64,000 bases of DNA. It comes from Chondrosia reniformis. Its lineage: Eukaryota; Porifera; Demospongiae; Chondrillida; Chondrillidae. A program made the translations under genes and the position numbers. The DNA lies in assembly GCA_947172415.1 (NCBI GenBank), contig OX359197.1, positions 4,216,001-4,280,000 on the forward strand. The letters run 5' to 3'. Shown here in pieces: positions 1 through 12,100 of this stretch. The notes beneath the pieces are model-generated. The model ran no database searches and was not told where the DNA came from. It was given only the letters and a program-made list of their open reading frames with translations. How positions within the stretch are numbered: the stretch's first letter is position 1; the number at the start of each line of letters is the position of its first letter.

Positions 1-2283
1 GAACCTAGTTTCATTATACTCCTTTGGAATTTCCTTAGCCATCAAGAGACTAAATACTAAGCTAATCAAGAGAAGCAATATGTTGTATCCTAATGTTACC
101 GAGAGCCCAATCAGAGGGTTAGCTGCACAGCGCAGTTCAGCTGATTCAAACTGAATGTTGCTGTGAGTTACAACTTTTGGTTGCTCTGCACCTAGCCATA
201 TGGCACCTATCACAATCTGAATCAACACAATGAGCACTATTAAGCACACTTGGCTTTTCCAACCCACAAATCTGGGGGGCTTAATGGATTTTCCCTTAAC
301 AATATTGTTAACAATACGATATATTCTTTGGATTTTGACCAAGATCGCTCCAAAACAAATTGAAAAACAAATGCCAATGCCAATTCTCCTAATAGCACAA
401 GTCACAGGATGGGGACGGCCCAAGTAGAAAAATGGCAACACAAAGGACAGGAAACACCCAAGAAGGATTACAAAACTCATGAATCGATTGCCTGCTTTTA
501 TCTGGTACTTTCTGAAGAAAATAATGAAGACAACAGTTGATACTGTAGTGACTGCTATACCTAAAATTGATATGCACATTATACCAATAGCCCAACCGTT
601 ATTCCAATCAATGAAATTAAGTGGTAACTTAACACAAGTAGAGCCATCTTCTGAAGGCTTTTCTAAGACATCACAAAGGCGACATGAATCACCACTACTA
701 TATTCTCCGATACCACAAGGTATACACTCCCAACAACAAGCAAAATTAGGAATATGTCTGGTAGAGAAGCCTGTTTGACAAGGCTTGCTGCAGAATGACC
801 CTGGGTTGCCAATGGATTGGTTATTCCACTTTATGGTATCATTTAACATTAGTGTTTTATTTCCAAAACTACTGAACCACTTGCCAACTGGAATGTAATT
901 GAACTGCATCATTTCTTTCTCCATAAGATTATAAATGATATAGTCTCCCACCCTGTCCTGGTTATCATTAAACAAACGGTCATTATTTGAATCAGTAACA
1001 TTACGAAGGTATTCCCTGAATAAGGAACCATTAATTCTGCTAAGTGTTGTACCATCAAGTATTTCTGGGCATATGCCACTATAAACAGTTTCACTGCTAC
1101 TGTTCCCACATAGGGTCTGCTGCATGTTATGTAAAGAGTTACCAAGGGCATAGACAGCATCCATAGTGAAAGCAGCAGAATAATCAGTAGTATCCAAGGT
1201 ACAATTATTGTTACACTCCATATTGAATTTAAATTCTTTAAACCAAGTATGATTTTCATACTCTGTTCTAGCAACAAATTCTGTGAACCAGTCCTGAAAT
1301 TTCCTATCATATTCAGTAAAATCGGGTTGTACACCAATCTGTCCTAATACATGTTGTCTTCGAGAAGGGTCTACATTCGTTCCTACTCCATCAGATGCTA
1401 TCCAGGTCAAACTCTTTATACCCTTCTTTATTAATGCATCTATTGTATTATGAGCCTCACTTGAACTGCCGAAAAATACCAATACTGAGGAATTACTTTG
1501 CCATTTCTCTAAGAGTTGGGAAGCAAACTTTTCATATGCATCAGCTGAAGCACCAGAGGGTATTTCAAAGTCACCAGCAATGCAATTGGTATTATTCTTA
1601 CCTAAAAACAACTCTTTAAAAGACATGATGCCATTTCTTCCATAATTATTTCCACTATAAGCAATAGATACAAAAGACCAATTGAAATGTTCAGTTATTG
1701 AAAATATGGCATTGGCTTGATAACTGTCAGGTGGTATTGTGCGGAAGAAGTAATTATACAGTTTTTTGTTGCTTAGCTCATCAGAAGTGGATGCAAAGGA
1801 CACCTGAGGAATTTGAAATAGCCTTAAGAGGTTCTGTGTTTCCCTGGAGTTTGTAGAGGTTGCGGGCCCAACAACTGCACTAACAGATAAGCTGCTATTT
1901 ATTGCACACATGCTACCTGAGGCCTGCACAGGGAGAAACCCTAATGAAGACTCCAGAGATGTTATGGAGCTCCGACAAGTATCAGTTATATCATACACAA
2001 GTTCAATGCCAGGAAGCTTATTGGTGTTGTTATTAATTATCTCTATGGCATATACCATTGCTGCTGCACTTTGAAAAGCCCTTGCATTAAATTTTGTTTC
2101 ATTGCCACAATTAATTCGTCCATGTTCAGTAAAGTGGTGGACAGGAAAAAGACCTCCCAGAAGTATGCTACTTTTGGGATCTCGATCCACCTCAATACCT
2201 TCCCGCAAGTATGAATGGACTCCAAGTGTATCTTGTACTGATAGGAGAATCACAATGGTTTGTACAGCCAGCCAGTGAGACAT
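1..2283 (-). CDS. Class C GPCR, metabotropic glutamate receptor-like (C-terminus beyond window)
   Basis: One uninterrupted frame of 761 codons, running off the left edge. The chosen ATG (2283) opens directly into a signal peptide (MSHWLAVQTIVILL...); in-frame ATGs at 2295 and 2334 are alternatives. Residues about 25-490 are a Venus-flytrap ligand domain with clear mGluR landmarks (LRLFQIPQ, PPDSYQA, NNYG, ASDG). Residues about 495-550 are the cysteine-rich NCD3G linker. Five membrane helices follow from about residue 564 (TM1 WAIGIMCISILGIAV, TM3 after RRIGIG, TM5 near 718-741), ending in IPKEYNETRF, the class C loop motif like VPENFNEAKF. The rest of the heptahelical domain lies outside the window. 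The role is sensing of an extracellular amino acid or related ligand at the plasma membrane. The residues contacting the amino acid backbone in mGluR1 look conserved, but the Arg78 equivalent is Ser (QSAAAM versus QRVEAM). There are no introns in the visible part. Confidence 0.93.
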   Translation of the reverse strand, partial: MSHWLAVQTIVILLSVQDTLGVHSYLREGIEVDRDPKSSILLGGLFPVHHFTEHGRINCGNETKFNARAFQSAAAMVYAIEIINNNTNKLPGIELVYDITDTCRSSITSLESSLGFLPVQASGSMCAINSSLSVSAVVGPATSTNSRETQNLLRLFQIPQVSFASTSDELSNKKLYNYFFRTIPPDSYQANAIFSITEHFNWSFVSIAYSGNNYGRNGIMSFKELFLGKNNTNCIAGDFEIPSGASADAYEKFASQLLEKWQSNSSVLVFFGSSSEAHNTIDALIKKGIKSLTWIASDGVGTNVDPSRRQHVLGQIGVQPDFTEYDRKFQDWFTEFVARTEYENHTWFKEFKFNMECNNNCTLDTTDYSAAFTMDAVYALGNSLHNMQQTLCGNSSSETVYSGICPEILDGTTLSRINGSLFREYLRNVTDSNNDRLFNDNQDRVGDYIIYNLMEKEMMQFNYIPVGKWFSSFGNKTLMLNDTIKWNNQSIGNPGSFCSKPCQTGFSTRHIPNFACCWECIPCGIGEYSSGDSCRLCDVLEKPSEDGSTCVKLPLNFIDWNNGWAIGIMCISILGIAVTTVSTVVFIIFFRKYQIKAGNRFMSFVILLGCFLSFVLPFFYLGRPHPVTCAIRRIGIGICFSICFGAILVKIQRIYRIVNNIVKGKSIKPPRFVGWKSQVCLIVLIVLIQIVIGAIWLGAEQPKVVTHSNIQFESAELRCAANPLIGLSVTLGYNILLLLISLVFSLLMAKEIPKEYNETRF

Positions 2284-3868
2284 ATTAGCCTGCATATTAG
2301 TAAAAAGGGCAACATATTCGATCACTATAGGCATTTAAAGGTTAAGAAAGAAAAACCATGTACTATCAGATATACACTACAGTAATTTGGGAAATTTTCG
2401 TTGTTAAAATATTTTCGTTGTTAAAATATTTTCGTGGTTGGCTCAACCCATAAAAATTCCTCACACCAAATACTTTTAACAACGAAATAATAATGCGTTG
2501 TACGATCTACGTACATATAACATACGGTCACACAAAGAGCTGAGTGGGGGTAAAAATGAAAACCACGAACACAGACATCCCTTTCATAGTCTTACCGTAA
2601 TTACATAACATGTATATATAAATCAACTAAGTCAACGAATGTTATGATTATTATACATGACATTGTATAAATATAATTGATTATCTAGAGGTTTCATATA
2701 AAAAAACTAGGAAATTAATCCTTACACAATGATGTAATACGTAGGCTAAGTGTTATTTAAAAAAAACATTAGCTGTAGTTACGAGGTCACTTCTATTGTA
2801 CAGATAATAGGAAACCATACAAAGTTAAACATTAGAAAATTAAGTTAAAAGTAGAAATTGCAGTACAGTACTTGCAACAGTGATAAATATAGTTGTTGGG
2901 CCCAGTGGAACAGAAGGACTCATCCAAAGCTCTTTTACTATATAGGTTTAGTTCCCTATAGGCTTTTACTGTAGAATATGTATAGCATATAATTTTACTT
3001 ACTTATCTGCATGAGAAACTTCAAATAAGACATGGATCATGAGATAAATAATAATAATAATGATGATGATGAATATGAATAATATGATGAATGAATATAT
3101 GTGGTGGTATCTAAGTGACTTATAACCACACACTTTAAAGTCAATTTAATCGTAAAAAGAACGCCGTAAATTAAATGGTTATAGAACTAAAAAGCTAAAC
3201 GCTGTTGATCTAATCAGATTTTAAAGTGGTAGAAAAAAAACAGTAATGAATGCTGATAGCAACTTCTAGGAACAAGTAAGCATGGCTCGATCAGGCAATG
3301 CGCATGTAATTGTTTTAAGAGTGTCTTTAAACCTCTCAAATCAATCAATAGGACATTTAAATATCAAATATATATTTGCGTCATGGACTGCCGATCACCT
3401 GTTGCGAGCATATTCATTCCAAACATTCCTGACCTTTGTCTATGTGATTCAGATTCTTTAAAGGTAACAGTCACTACTTTTAAACACCCATAGCTAAAGC
3501 TAACATTATATTGTGCTTAGCGTGCGCAGAGTCTATATTCCTTCAACCACAGGCATCAGTCTGCATTTATCTCATCATTATACACAGCAAAACTTACAAT
3601 TTGCTAGAATTTTGTGTCAACGTGTGAATATAGTCGTTCGGCAAAGTTTTCAAGTGAGACAACGGTAAGCTGTGAACCTTCTGCGTATGGTGAAACTTTC
3701 TCACGAGTGGATTGGTAAGGACTTCCTAATGACCCTTGTAAAAGCTCTTGACGCAATAGCGGAAGCAGTTTTGCTATTGGCGTACGCGTGTGTCCTTTAA
3801 AAAGGTCGTATGCGGCGAGGCACCACTTGCTTCTTGATTTGCAGAGGATATACATTCCATCGGATACG
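2284..3868. other. Intergenic region between divergent GPCR and Calx-beta genes
   Basis: About 1.6 kb between two divergent start codons, so it should contain both promoters. It is strongly AT-rich. A short inverted-repeat cluster lies near 2395-2492 (TTTTCGTTGTTAAAA on one side, its complement on the other), with a further CGTGGTT/AACCACG pair near 2425 and 2560; this looks like a small foldback relic. An ATG-started 83-codon reading frame lies on the minus strand at 3604-3855 and is less AT-rich than its surroundings. I recognise no domain in it and cannot say whether it is translated. Confidence 0.5.
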
Positions 3869-6800
3869 ATGTTGTATGTGGGAAGAGTTGTACCTTTCTG
3901 CCTTATCCTTTGTATTATCCTTTTAAAAGCACTTGCTCAAGGTTAGCTAGCCAAGTTTATAATGTGCTTGTAGTCGAATCCTAAAATGAGTGTTTATTGA
4001 TAATCTGATTGTAGGACCCAGTAGTGTGAGCCCAAGTGAGGAGTTTGTCGTTAGGCTTGTTACGTCTCGCTACAGCGGATTCGAAGGAAACGCTTTGCAG
4101 ATAGGAGTAACCGTTATAGGTACCATTACAAGAAGAATCAACGTACAACTGGTTGTTATACCTTATACCGCATCATGTAAGTATATAAGCAAGTAATAAG
4201 AGATAAGAATGTATTTGTAAAATGATCACATGCCTTCTCTATAGCCCCTCCCTATACCCTTGAAAAGCTTCTAAATATAGCATTGTACCACTATACCAGG
4301 CAATTGTACTTCTCACCTCTTTATGTATTAATTGCATTCTATTCCACTCTCTCTACAGCTAATAGAGATTATCTTTCTCCTAGAATGAAAACAATTACAG
4401 TTACCCCTGACATGCAGCTACCTGTGTTTGTTACCATATATCTTGTGAATGACCATCTGTGGGAACCAACAGAGAGATTTGGGGTGGTACTCAAAGGACC
4501 TCGCTCGTTCATAGGAGAACCAAATATGGCCATTGCTACAATTTTCGACGATGATGGTAAGAAACTATCGTAGTTAATAATAAGTATAATAGATGTCATT
4601 TGTTGTAGTTAACTTTGCATATTGCTCTTATGTAGTACTAAAGGTGAAACTTGACTTTTCTGAGAGCAATCTAATCCTGCCAGAAAGTGTTGGAAATGTC
4701 TCTTTGAGGGCCACGACTATGTCTCCCTTCTCTGACCCTCTCATGCTCTTTGTAATATGCAGACAGCTGTACCAGTTTGAAACACCAGCCATGGGTAAGG
4801 CTAGCTAGCTGACCAGAACAGCATAGTTTACTTGCTGATAAAGTGTTGAGGTTGCTGAATTATTATTGTTACAATACTTTATTATTGTTACAATGCTAAT
4901 CAGTTATATGGGTTAAACCAGCACTTCTCTAAAATATTATTGAAGCCATTTTGATTATGTATTTTTATCAGACCCAAATGATCACAACCATTTAATTAGT
5001 ATTGTTGACTGCTTTACAAGACAAATATTTACTTTGGATGTCTTTACATAAATGTGTTTGTTTTTGAACAAATTATTTTGTTCTGAATTGTATAAATGTT
5101 TTGAAGGGCTAAGAATGTAGTAATAGCTAATTACCTAAGATTACTTGCAAAATGACCTATCAAGCCAGTCAAGTGTGTAAGAAGAAGCCAAAGAAGTATA
5201 AAATCAAGTAGAAGTGTTGTGACACTAATTGTATGTATGTTCCACATCACCTAAAAACTGGGTAACTTTGCCTAAACAATCAAAAGATGAACTGGGCCTG
5301 AGATATAATTCTTTGGACTAACAGAAGAGGCATAAAGGTGAAATGTTGTATGGTAATGACCTGCTAGGGTGATGTGACACCTATGGAATGCAAATATTAT
5401 GGGAATTACGTATTCTTGTGGTTGTAGAAGTACCTGAAATTAGGACGAGATAATTTATTGTATTATGATGACTTATTAAGGAATAAGTAAAGTCAATTAT
5501 ACTTAGTAGTCTTGAATCCAGCCCTATCCTACTCGATTGCACAATATTGACACGCATGGAGGATAGGGCTGGATTCAAGACTAATACTCTGTCATCTTTG
5601 TCTGCCAAATCAAAGACGGATGTCATTTGGAGTGGTTTCTTATGCACACCATACATGCCTTATGATATGGTCTACATACTCACCGGGAGCTAAAATGTTT
5701 ATATTACATTCTATTTTGTGAGTTAATTCTAAACCACAATAGTAATACTCCACCCCATATGTATAACTTTGCATGATTTAATACTATACTTGTAGTATAT
5801 ACAATGTTTACTAGTGCATTGTAACTAAACATTCTCAGTTTACTAATCAGTTTCTTCAGCTGTCATTCATGTGTTAAATTCATGCTTCTTTAACATTAGG
5901 GTTTGAGAGAGATAGCAATTCAAGTAATGCTTCAGATTTCCATGGAATTATTCATCCGATCTACTTCCAGACACCGCAGACTAGGCCTCGGCATGTTTCC
6001 TACACGACCACATCAATCCTCAGTATAGTTGACGATCATTTGACCGAATGTACAGAATGCTTCACCTGTAGACTTGCTGTGCCTTATGGAACAAGAGCAG
6101 TTATTTTGGAAGAACCATCAGAGGTCAATATACTCATCCAAGATAATGATGGTCAGTTGCTTTAGGTCATCAATTTGTATATGAAGTGCACTTATATATA
6201 TTCAATGACATATGCCAAAAATATCTTTTCTGTGAGGTACTCCAATTTTCAGACAATCTCAAAGTTAAGTTTCACAAAACAGTTGTACAAAATCCATTTC
6301 TATTACCATAACATTTTTACCAATTATGTCATTGCTTTACTCTTTCCTACTAGTACTTACACATTTGCATAATGTAGATATATATGTACATACATGCACT
6401 CAATGCAATTATCCTGTATAGTTTTATTTTCAATTTAGTTTTGAATGTTAAGTTTAGTGAGAGTTTGTATGTTGGCGAGGAAGACTCTGTGATCGAGATT
6501 GTTGTCGAAGCCACAAATGATTTTATGGACCCATTTACAGTTTTAGTAATGCCATACAGCTACCAGAGTGGTGATCCTTACAAGGAGAACGAAGCTAAGG
6601 AAGGTATTCACTTTTTATAACTACTGTATGAATACTGTTGAAGTGTAGTTTAGTGCTTATTTCTAAGTGCAAACTAGTGGTTTGTTAAATTGTGAATGAT
6701 GTGAATGTCTAATCACAAAGTGTGGGACCATTAATGGGAGTTGCAGGTAGTGATAAATTTGGTATTCAAAGGTCCTTCTCTTACATGGGTTTCTGGCAAG

Positions 6801-8346
6801 CTTGTGTTGCCTAACTGATGGATAGTGATCACTTTAATAGGAAAGGCACATGGTTGTAATGACTACAGCTCAGAAACCATAGTAAAACACTGGTTATCAC
6901 TATTCATTTTGACAAGATATACAGTACTTTTTGGGTTGGTTGTCCGGACAGGACGTTGCAATCGGTAACTTGTGACTACCATTTGAACAAACTTTCCCAC
7001 TAGAATGACGTGACCCTGCCCTTTACGATTACCGATTGCAATGTCCGGTCTGGACAACCGACCCAGTTCAAGCTACATATAGCAAAGCCATGGTTGACTT
7101 TGCACCATTTTGTTCTGAAAATAAAACAATTAAGTCCTTCTCATCTGACAGTCTTATTAGTTTTCTTTGCATTTCTAGGTATCAATTTTCAACTTCCAAA
7201 CAATTTGTCAGAAATAACCTTTCATCCAGAGCTAGGAAGAAGGTATTCTTACAGAATAACTCTTTTGAATTCTTCTGAAGTGGACAAGTACTTTGGTCTC
7301 TCGCTAATGCCTTTCTTTAATGCTTCATGTGACAACCAAATGTTAGTAGAAGAAGAAGATAGAACTGATGTTTGTATCAGCGGGAACAGTAGTGAGTACA
7401 TGATGTAAATGGATTTTTAAATAATGTACAATAATAATAATTTTATGGCTGAGTTGTCTATAGTCCTGCACCTTCCAGTTGTTTATATTTACCAGAGACA
7501 CTGCGTTTGTCATTCATAATGTGTTATACATGCCTAATGGTGTATAACTTTTTAAAAATAAATTTACCTTTAAGTTGATATAAATGATTTCTAAAACATC
7601 AGTAGTGTACCATCATTATTTTTAGCAGTAAGATCAAAATGTTACCCTTTGCTTCTGTACAGAACTGCTGTATATTGGATTTAATCAGAGTGTATACAGG
7701 ATATCAAGGAATGACAAGAGTGTAACATTATTTTTTGGACTTTATCGAAATAAATGTGGCAAACTTGTACCAACAGAAAATGATTATAAAAACTTTAGAA
7801 TTAAATTGAAATTGAATCCTTCTTCTGCAGGAAGTTAGTTAATTTCATACGTGCATACATAGTATTGCTCTTTCTCATGTGTAAGATTTTCATATTCTCC
7901 TCCTTTCCTTTTCCCAACATAACTAGTAGCAAGGTTAAGAGTAACAAGCCATTGATAATCTGACTTCATCTACATGTGGTCTTGGTTTATCCGTTCCTCA
8001 CGAACTAATATTAGTCAACTATTATGTCTAGATCTAAAGCCAGTCAATGTTTTGCATTGGCTTTACTGACTGTATGCAATTATTACTATTGTGGAAGTGT
8101 CTTCAGAGATACGTACCTGCTAAACCTTTCTCTCTTGCAATAGCTTTTGGTCAAACATCTGAAGCTGGAAATGATTACAGTAACAGATTCAGGTTCACTG
8201 TTGGGAATCAATACAACACTGCTGAAATTACACTGAAATCACCTCCTGTGGACTCTTTTACTGTTCAGATATACAGATATTTTGCTATTAGAGATGTAGT
8301 GAAACCTTATCCAAATAGGATCAGCACTCGTGTTGTGATGAGTTAG
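3869..8346 (+). CDS. Secreted Calx-beta domain protein, about three Calx-beta units (multi-exon)
   Basis: Exon 1 (3869-3941) encodes a signal peptide (MLYVGRVVPFCLILCIILLKALAQ... in outline) and ends in phase 1. Supported exons follow at 4015-4176, 4359-4556, 4636-4794, 5900-6151, 6439-6603, 7179-7391 and 7663-7833, all joined by phase-1 GT/AG introns. A last exon ends at the stop at 8346; its 5' boundary (near 8107) does not agree in phase with the preceding donor, so one exon or junction is missing from this model. Each Calx-beta unit is split over two exons and the C-terminal halves end in acidic calcium-site motifs (IFDDDG, IQDNDG). The third unit is divergent. There is no membrane helix, so the product is probably secreted. 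Calx-beta domains bind calcium in Na/Ca exchangers and in integrin beta 4 and many extracellular matrix proteins; the function of this protein is unknown. Intron 4 (1.1 kb) and intron 6 hold the two inverted repeats listed separately. Confidence 0.82.
5508..5582. repeat. Perfect 23-bp inverted repeat (hairpin) in intron 4
   Basis: The arms 5508-5530 and 5560-5582 are exact reverse complements (AGTCTTGAATCCAGCCCTAT... in outline) separated by 29 bases. This is either a small foldback element or a hairpin-forming intronic structure within the Calx-beta gene. Confidence 0.85.
6933..7064. mobile_element. MITE-like element with about 36-bp terminal inverted repeats
   Basis: The left arm begins GGGTTGGTTGTCCGGACAGG and the right arm is its imperfect reverse complement ending CTGGACAACCGACCC. 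The arms enclose about 60 bases with no reading frame. It sits in intron 6 of the plus-strand Calx-beta gene. The superfamily is not recognised; no target-site duplication could be assigned with confidence. Confidence 0.75.
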
Positions 8347-9163
8347 TCTAGCTTGTCACAGAGATTGCATAGTTATTGAGACAGCTAGTTCCTTATTATA
8401 TCTGTAAATATTGTAGCTTTAATTTTTACTTCCTTCATATATATGTATACATTTATATATAAGCTTTTCACTGAATGCCATAACATTCCTACATGTACAT
8501 ATAGCTCTTCACTATTATTTTTAAATAATTGAGTGAACAATTGCAAGTGTAATACATGAGAAAATGGATTGAGGTGGAAGGCTGTTTAAATACATACTAC
8601 ATAATTATAGCTAATACTGCACTCTTGTTGTCTAATGGACCATATGCATTGTTAACAGGACAGCTTCAAGATTCATGGAATAGCTAGGATGGACACGGTG
8701 ACTCGCCTGGTATATATAGTCATTCGCCGTACCATGCGAATTATTGTCACCAACAAATATGGAAAACAAAGTTAATAGAAATAGAAAAGGTAATATAAAG
8801 CAGTGATATACGCCTGACAATAATTCATTGGGTTACTGCTGTACATATATGCAGCTGCAGGTCTCTATGATAAATAACCATGCAGGTATCAGATACATAC
8901 GTACGAATATAATATGAGCTGTGCATCACTTTAGTTAATAGGCACCATATTATTATTATATAATTTTACTACATGTAAATATGTCTTCACACACAAATAA
9001 AAGTATTATACAACACAGACTGGAAGAAAAATATATTACAGATTAGTTATGAATCTAGACCTCACTAAACATCTGTCTTTGAACACAACAACAAATTAAA
9101 CTCATGAAAAACAATAAAAATGTTGCAAATTGATTATACTAGTGACGAATACTATACACTTCT
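8347..9163. other. Convergent intergenic region, no gene seen
   Basis: The 3' ends of the plus-strand Calx-beta gene and the minus-strand mucin-like gene face each other across about 820 bp. The sequence is AT-rich and holds only short unconvincing frames and candidate poly(A) signals (several AATAAA-like strings near 8997 and 9110). Confidence 0.6.
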
Positions 9164-12100
9164 TCAATATCTATGCATATGCCCTTGACTGTAGAAGGCA
9201 TTTGGGATCACAGGCCTTGGTGGGGGTACCATTTGAATAGGTGAAAGTTGCTACAAAGAATATAAAAACGGAAAATTATTAACATTGTTTGGTATATGTT
9301 TAGATGTTCATCATACGTAACATGTGTAAATGCTTACAGCACTTGGGGATACACAAGAGGGATCACATAGATAGGATAATTGGTATAGAACTTGTTGATA
9401 TTCCATAATTGTCTGTATTAGGCCAGGGGTCAGCTGTGTTATCTTAAATGGGTGCTGGGGATCTCTTACTGGGCCTAGGCTCTATTCAGTAAGCACATTT
9501 CACACACATCAGTACTGTATTATTGAATGCAGTTATATATCTGATATTAAATCACTGGTACCCTCCACTTAGCCAAATTAATACTTCTCAGGGAGATCAG
9601 TGATAAAATTACAACAAATAGAGAAGAAGTTAATGTGATAATGGAATTTCACAGTTCACAGATCACAGTTAATTGTCTTAATTAAAGTACTTACGTAGGT
9701 ATACGTACGTACTTATGTAAGTATAATTAATGAAAAAATACTGGCAACAACTAAATTACGTACTTGTAACGGGTGCATTCTGAGTAATGTCACTGAGTGT
9801 CCCGGATCTGTAGTACCCAATTCGGACTGAATGGTTCTGGCAACATGAGCTGGAATACTCCTTTGTTCTGTAAATGGACTGGGAGCTATACTGTTTCTAC
9901 CCTTACGTTTCTTGGACTTCTAGAATGTTATAAAACACAAACATATACTCACTTTAATACACATGTACATTTACATGTTCAAATAATAAACTAACTTTTA
10001 ATTCCTAAAAATGTGTATTTAATGGGTTTAAAATTTATAATAGCTACCATGTATTAGTGTAATAATGTCTATAGTGATTTATAAATGAGGGCAAATTGAT
10101 AAGGACAAGTGGAGAGAATAATACATGGATTGGCCCAGCAGAATTGATGCTTTTTGAGCATTGCTGACATGCATGAATACGTACATGAAGAGCATATACT
10201 TATACATGCATATGTACATATAAATTAGATGGATATGTGAAAGGACCAGCAACAATTTAGGATTTAATGAATGAATGTACACTGAAGAGTTTTGCAACTT
10301 TACAACCCCAGATCCCAAACCCGTGTATTATATACAGAATGCCTTTTAAGCATACATATGAGAATATGTATAGCTAAATGCTATAGATGATACCTTAGAG
10401 TGTCTAGGTTGATGTTGGTATATTGTGTCTTTGTCACTAGTTTGACATGTAGAATAAACACCACTTGCTTCAATGTCATCATGCCAAACAGAAGGAGCTG
10501 TAACAAAACACCTACGTACAATTGTACAAAAGGAGCAGTAAGCAATCAATAGACCACAAATGAGTGATACATCTTCTTGATACTATATTTTCTTAAATAT
10601 TGTATTGTGCTAACATGCTTCTTGTCATTCTTTAGTACACATTTGTGGATGGAAATCTTTAGTCATTAAATTACATTTGAAATATTTCTGTATTCTTTGT
10701 GTCTTATAGGATTTATATATTTTATCATGTGAAATTGTACAGTATGCTTCATAAAAAGGTAACGTTAACCTTCTCAAATACGTATGTGTGGCATTTGATA
10801 TGACAATCTGTTAACAGAAAACAGAAAACAGGTACCTGTTAACTGCTAAATTTCTATCAGTTTTCAGTTAAAAGTTAACCAAAATCTGGTAACCAGTCAG
10901 CGCTAACTGCATTACCTTTTTATGAACAGTACTCCATATACACGTAGCATATTCAGTGAAAATCACAAAGCCGACTTACTGCCTGTTTGGCAAAGGTGGA
11001 AAGGAGCCCATGTGATATGTATTGGAGAGATTTTCGACTGAAGGTCTCACTTTATTTTTCCCCTACAAATTGGAATAGCAACAAGTGTAATCAAAATCTT
11101 AATAATACAAAGTACGTATGTAACTACTATATAAACATGATACGTACATCATATGTATACATCAAAAAGGTATGTCATAAAGTTAGGTTTCCTACTACTA
11201 AACTGATATGTACGTATGTACTACAAATGATGTCTGGCTTCAGATATCATATTTAGTGATCAGCCACACTTTGGCTGTGTCCTTTATCTGTTGATAAGAA
11301 AACCACAAGGGGTACTTATCAGCAGATAGTCACTCAAAACTTCCACTGCAAGCCATACTGATGAGTCCTAATAAGGACAAAACAGCTGTCTATGGCTTAC
11401 TCATCTCTTTGAGAGGCTAAGGGGAGACTCTGGTTTCCATCAAGTAAACTTTGGTTCCACCCTTTGCTCGTTGTGTTCCTCAGGAGACATGAGAGGGTGG
11501 GGTAAAATCCAGAATCAAATGATGAGACACACGTACATACGTATACTACGTACGTACATGCATACTTAATGCTCCATACATAAACATGTATGTACGTATA
11601 GGATGTGTGTTAAATGTGCAGTAGCTTACGGTCCCTTTACGGGCCATGTCCACTGCTTTCCTCAGCTTTCTCTGTCTGCTCTCCTCTTGCAACATCCTTC
11701 TTGAAGGTTGTTCTAATGTGACCTCATGCCTTTGTCTTATAAGAGACTGGTGTTTCTGTTCTTCAAGCTCTTCCTCTCTTAACAGTAAATCCTACATGCA
11801 AATACATACATTGTAAATATGTATGTATCTACACATATGTATGTATCTACACATATGTATGTATCTACACATATGTACGTACATACATACATACAAAAAA
11901 TGACTAGGTAAATATTCACACATGTCATGCCTTAAGTATGCCTTGGTTAACTGTGATACTGTTTACGGTATATACATACATACGTACGTATGTAAATATT
12001 ATTATGTAACTGTTCTCCTATATAAGAATGTAGACATATGTACGTACGTACGTACGTACCTTCATCTACGTACATGTACAATCACCCAAATGAAATTTTA

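Noticed and set aside
909-1337. 142-codon minus-strand frame inside the receptor gene
   Set aside because: Wrong frame within the class C GPCR ligand-binding domain.
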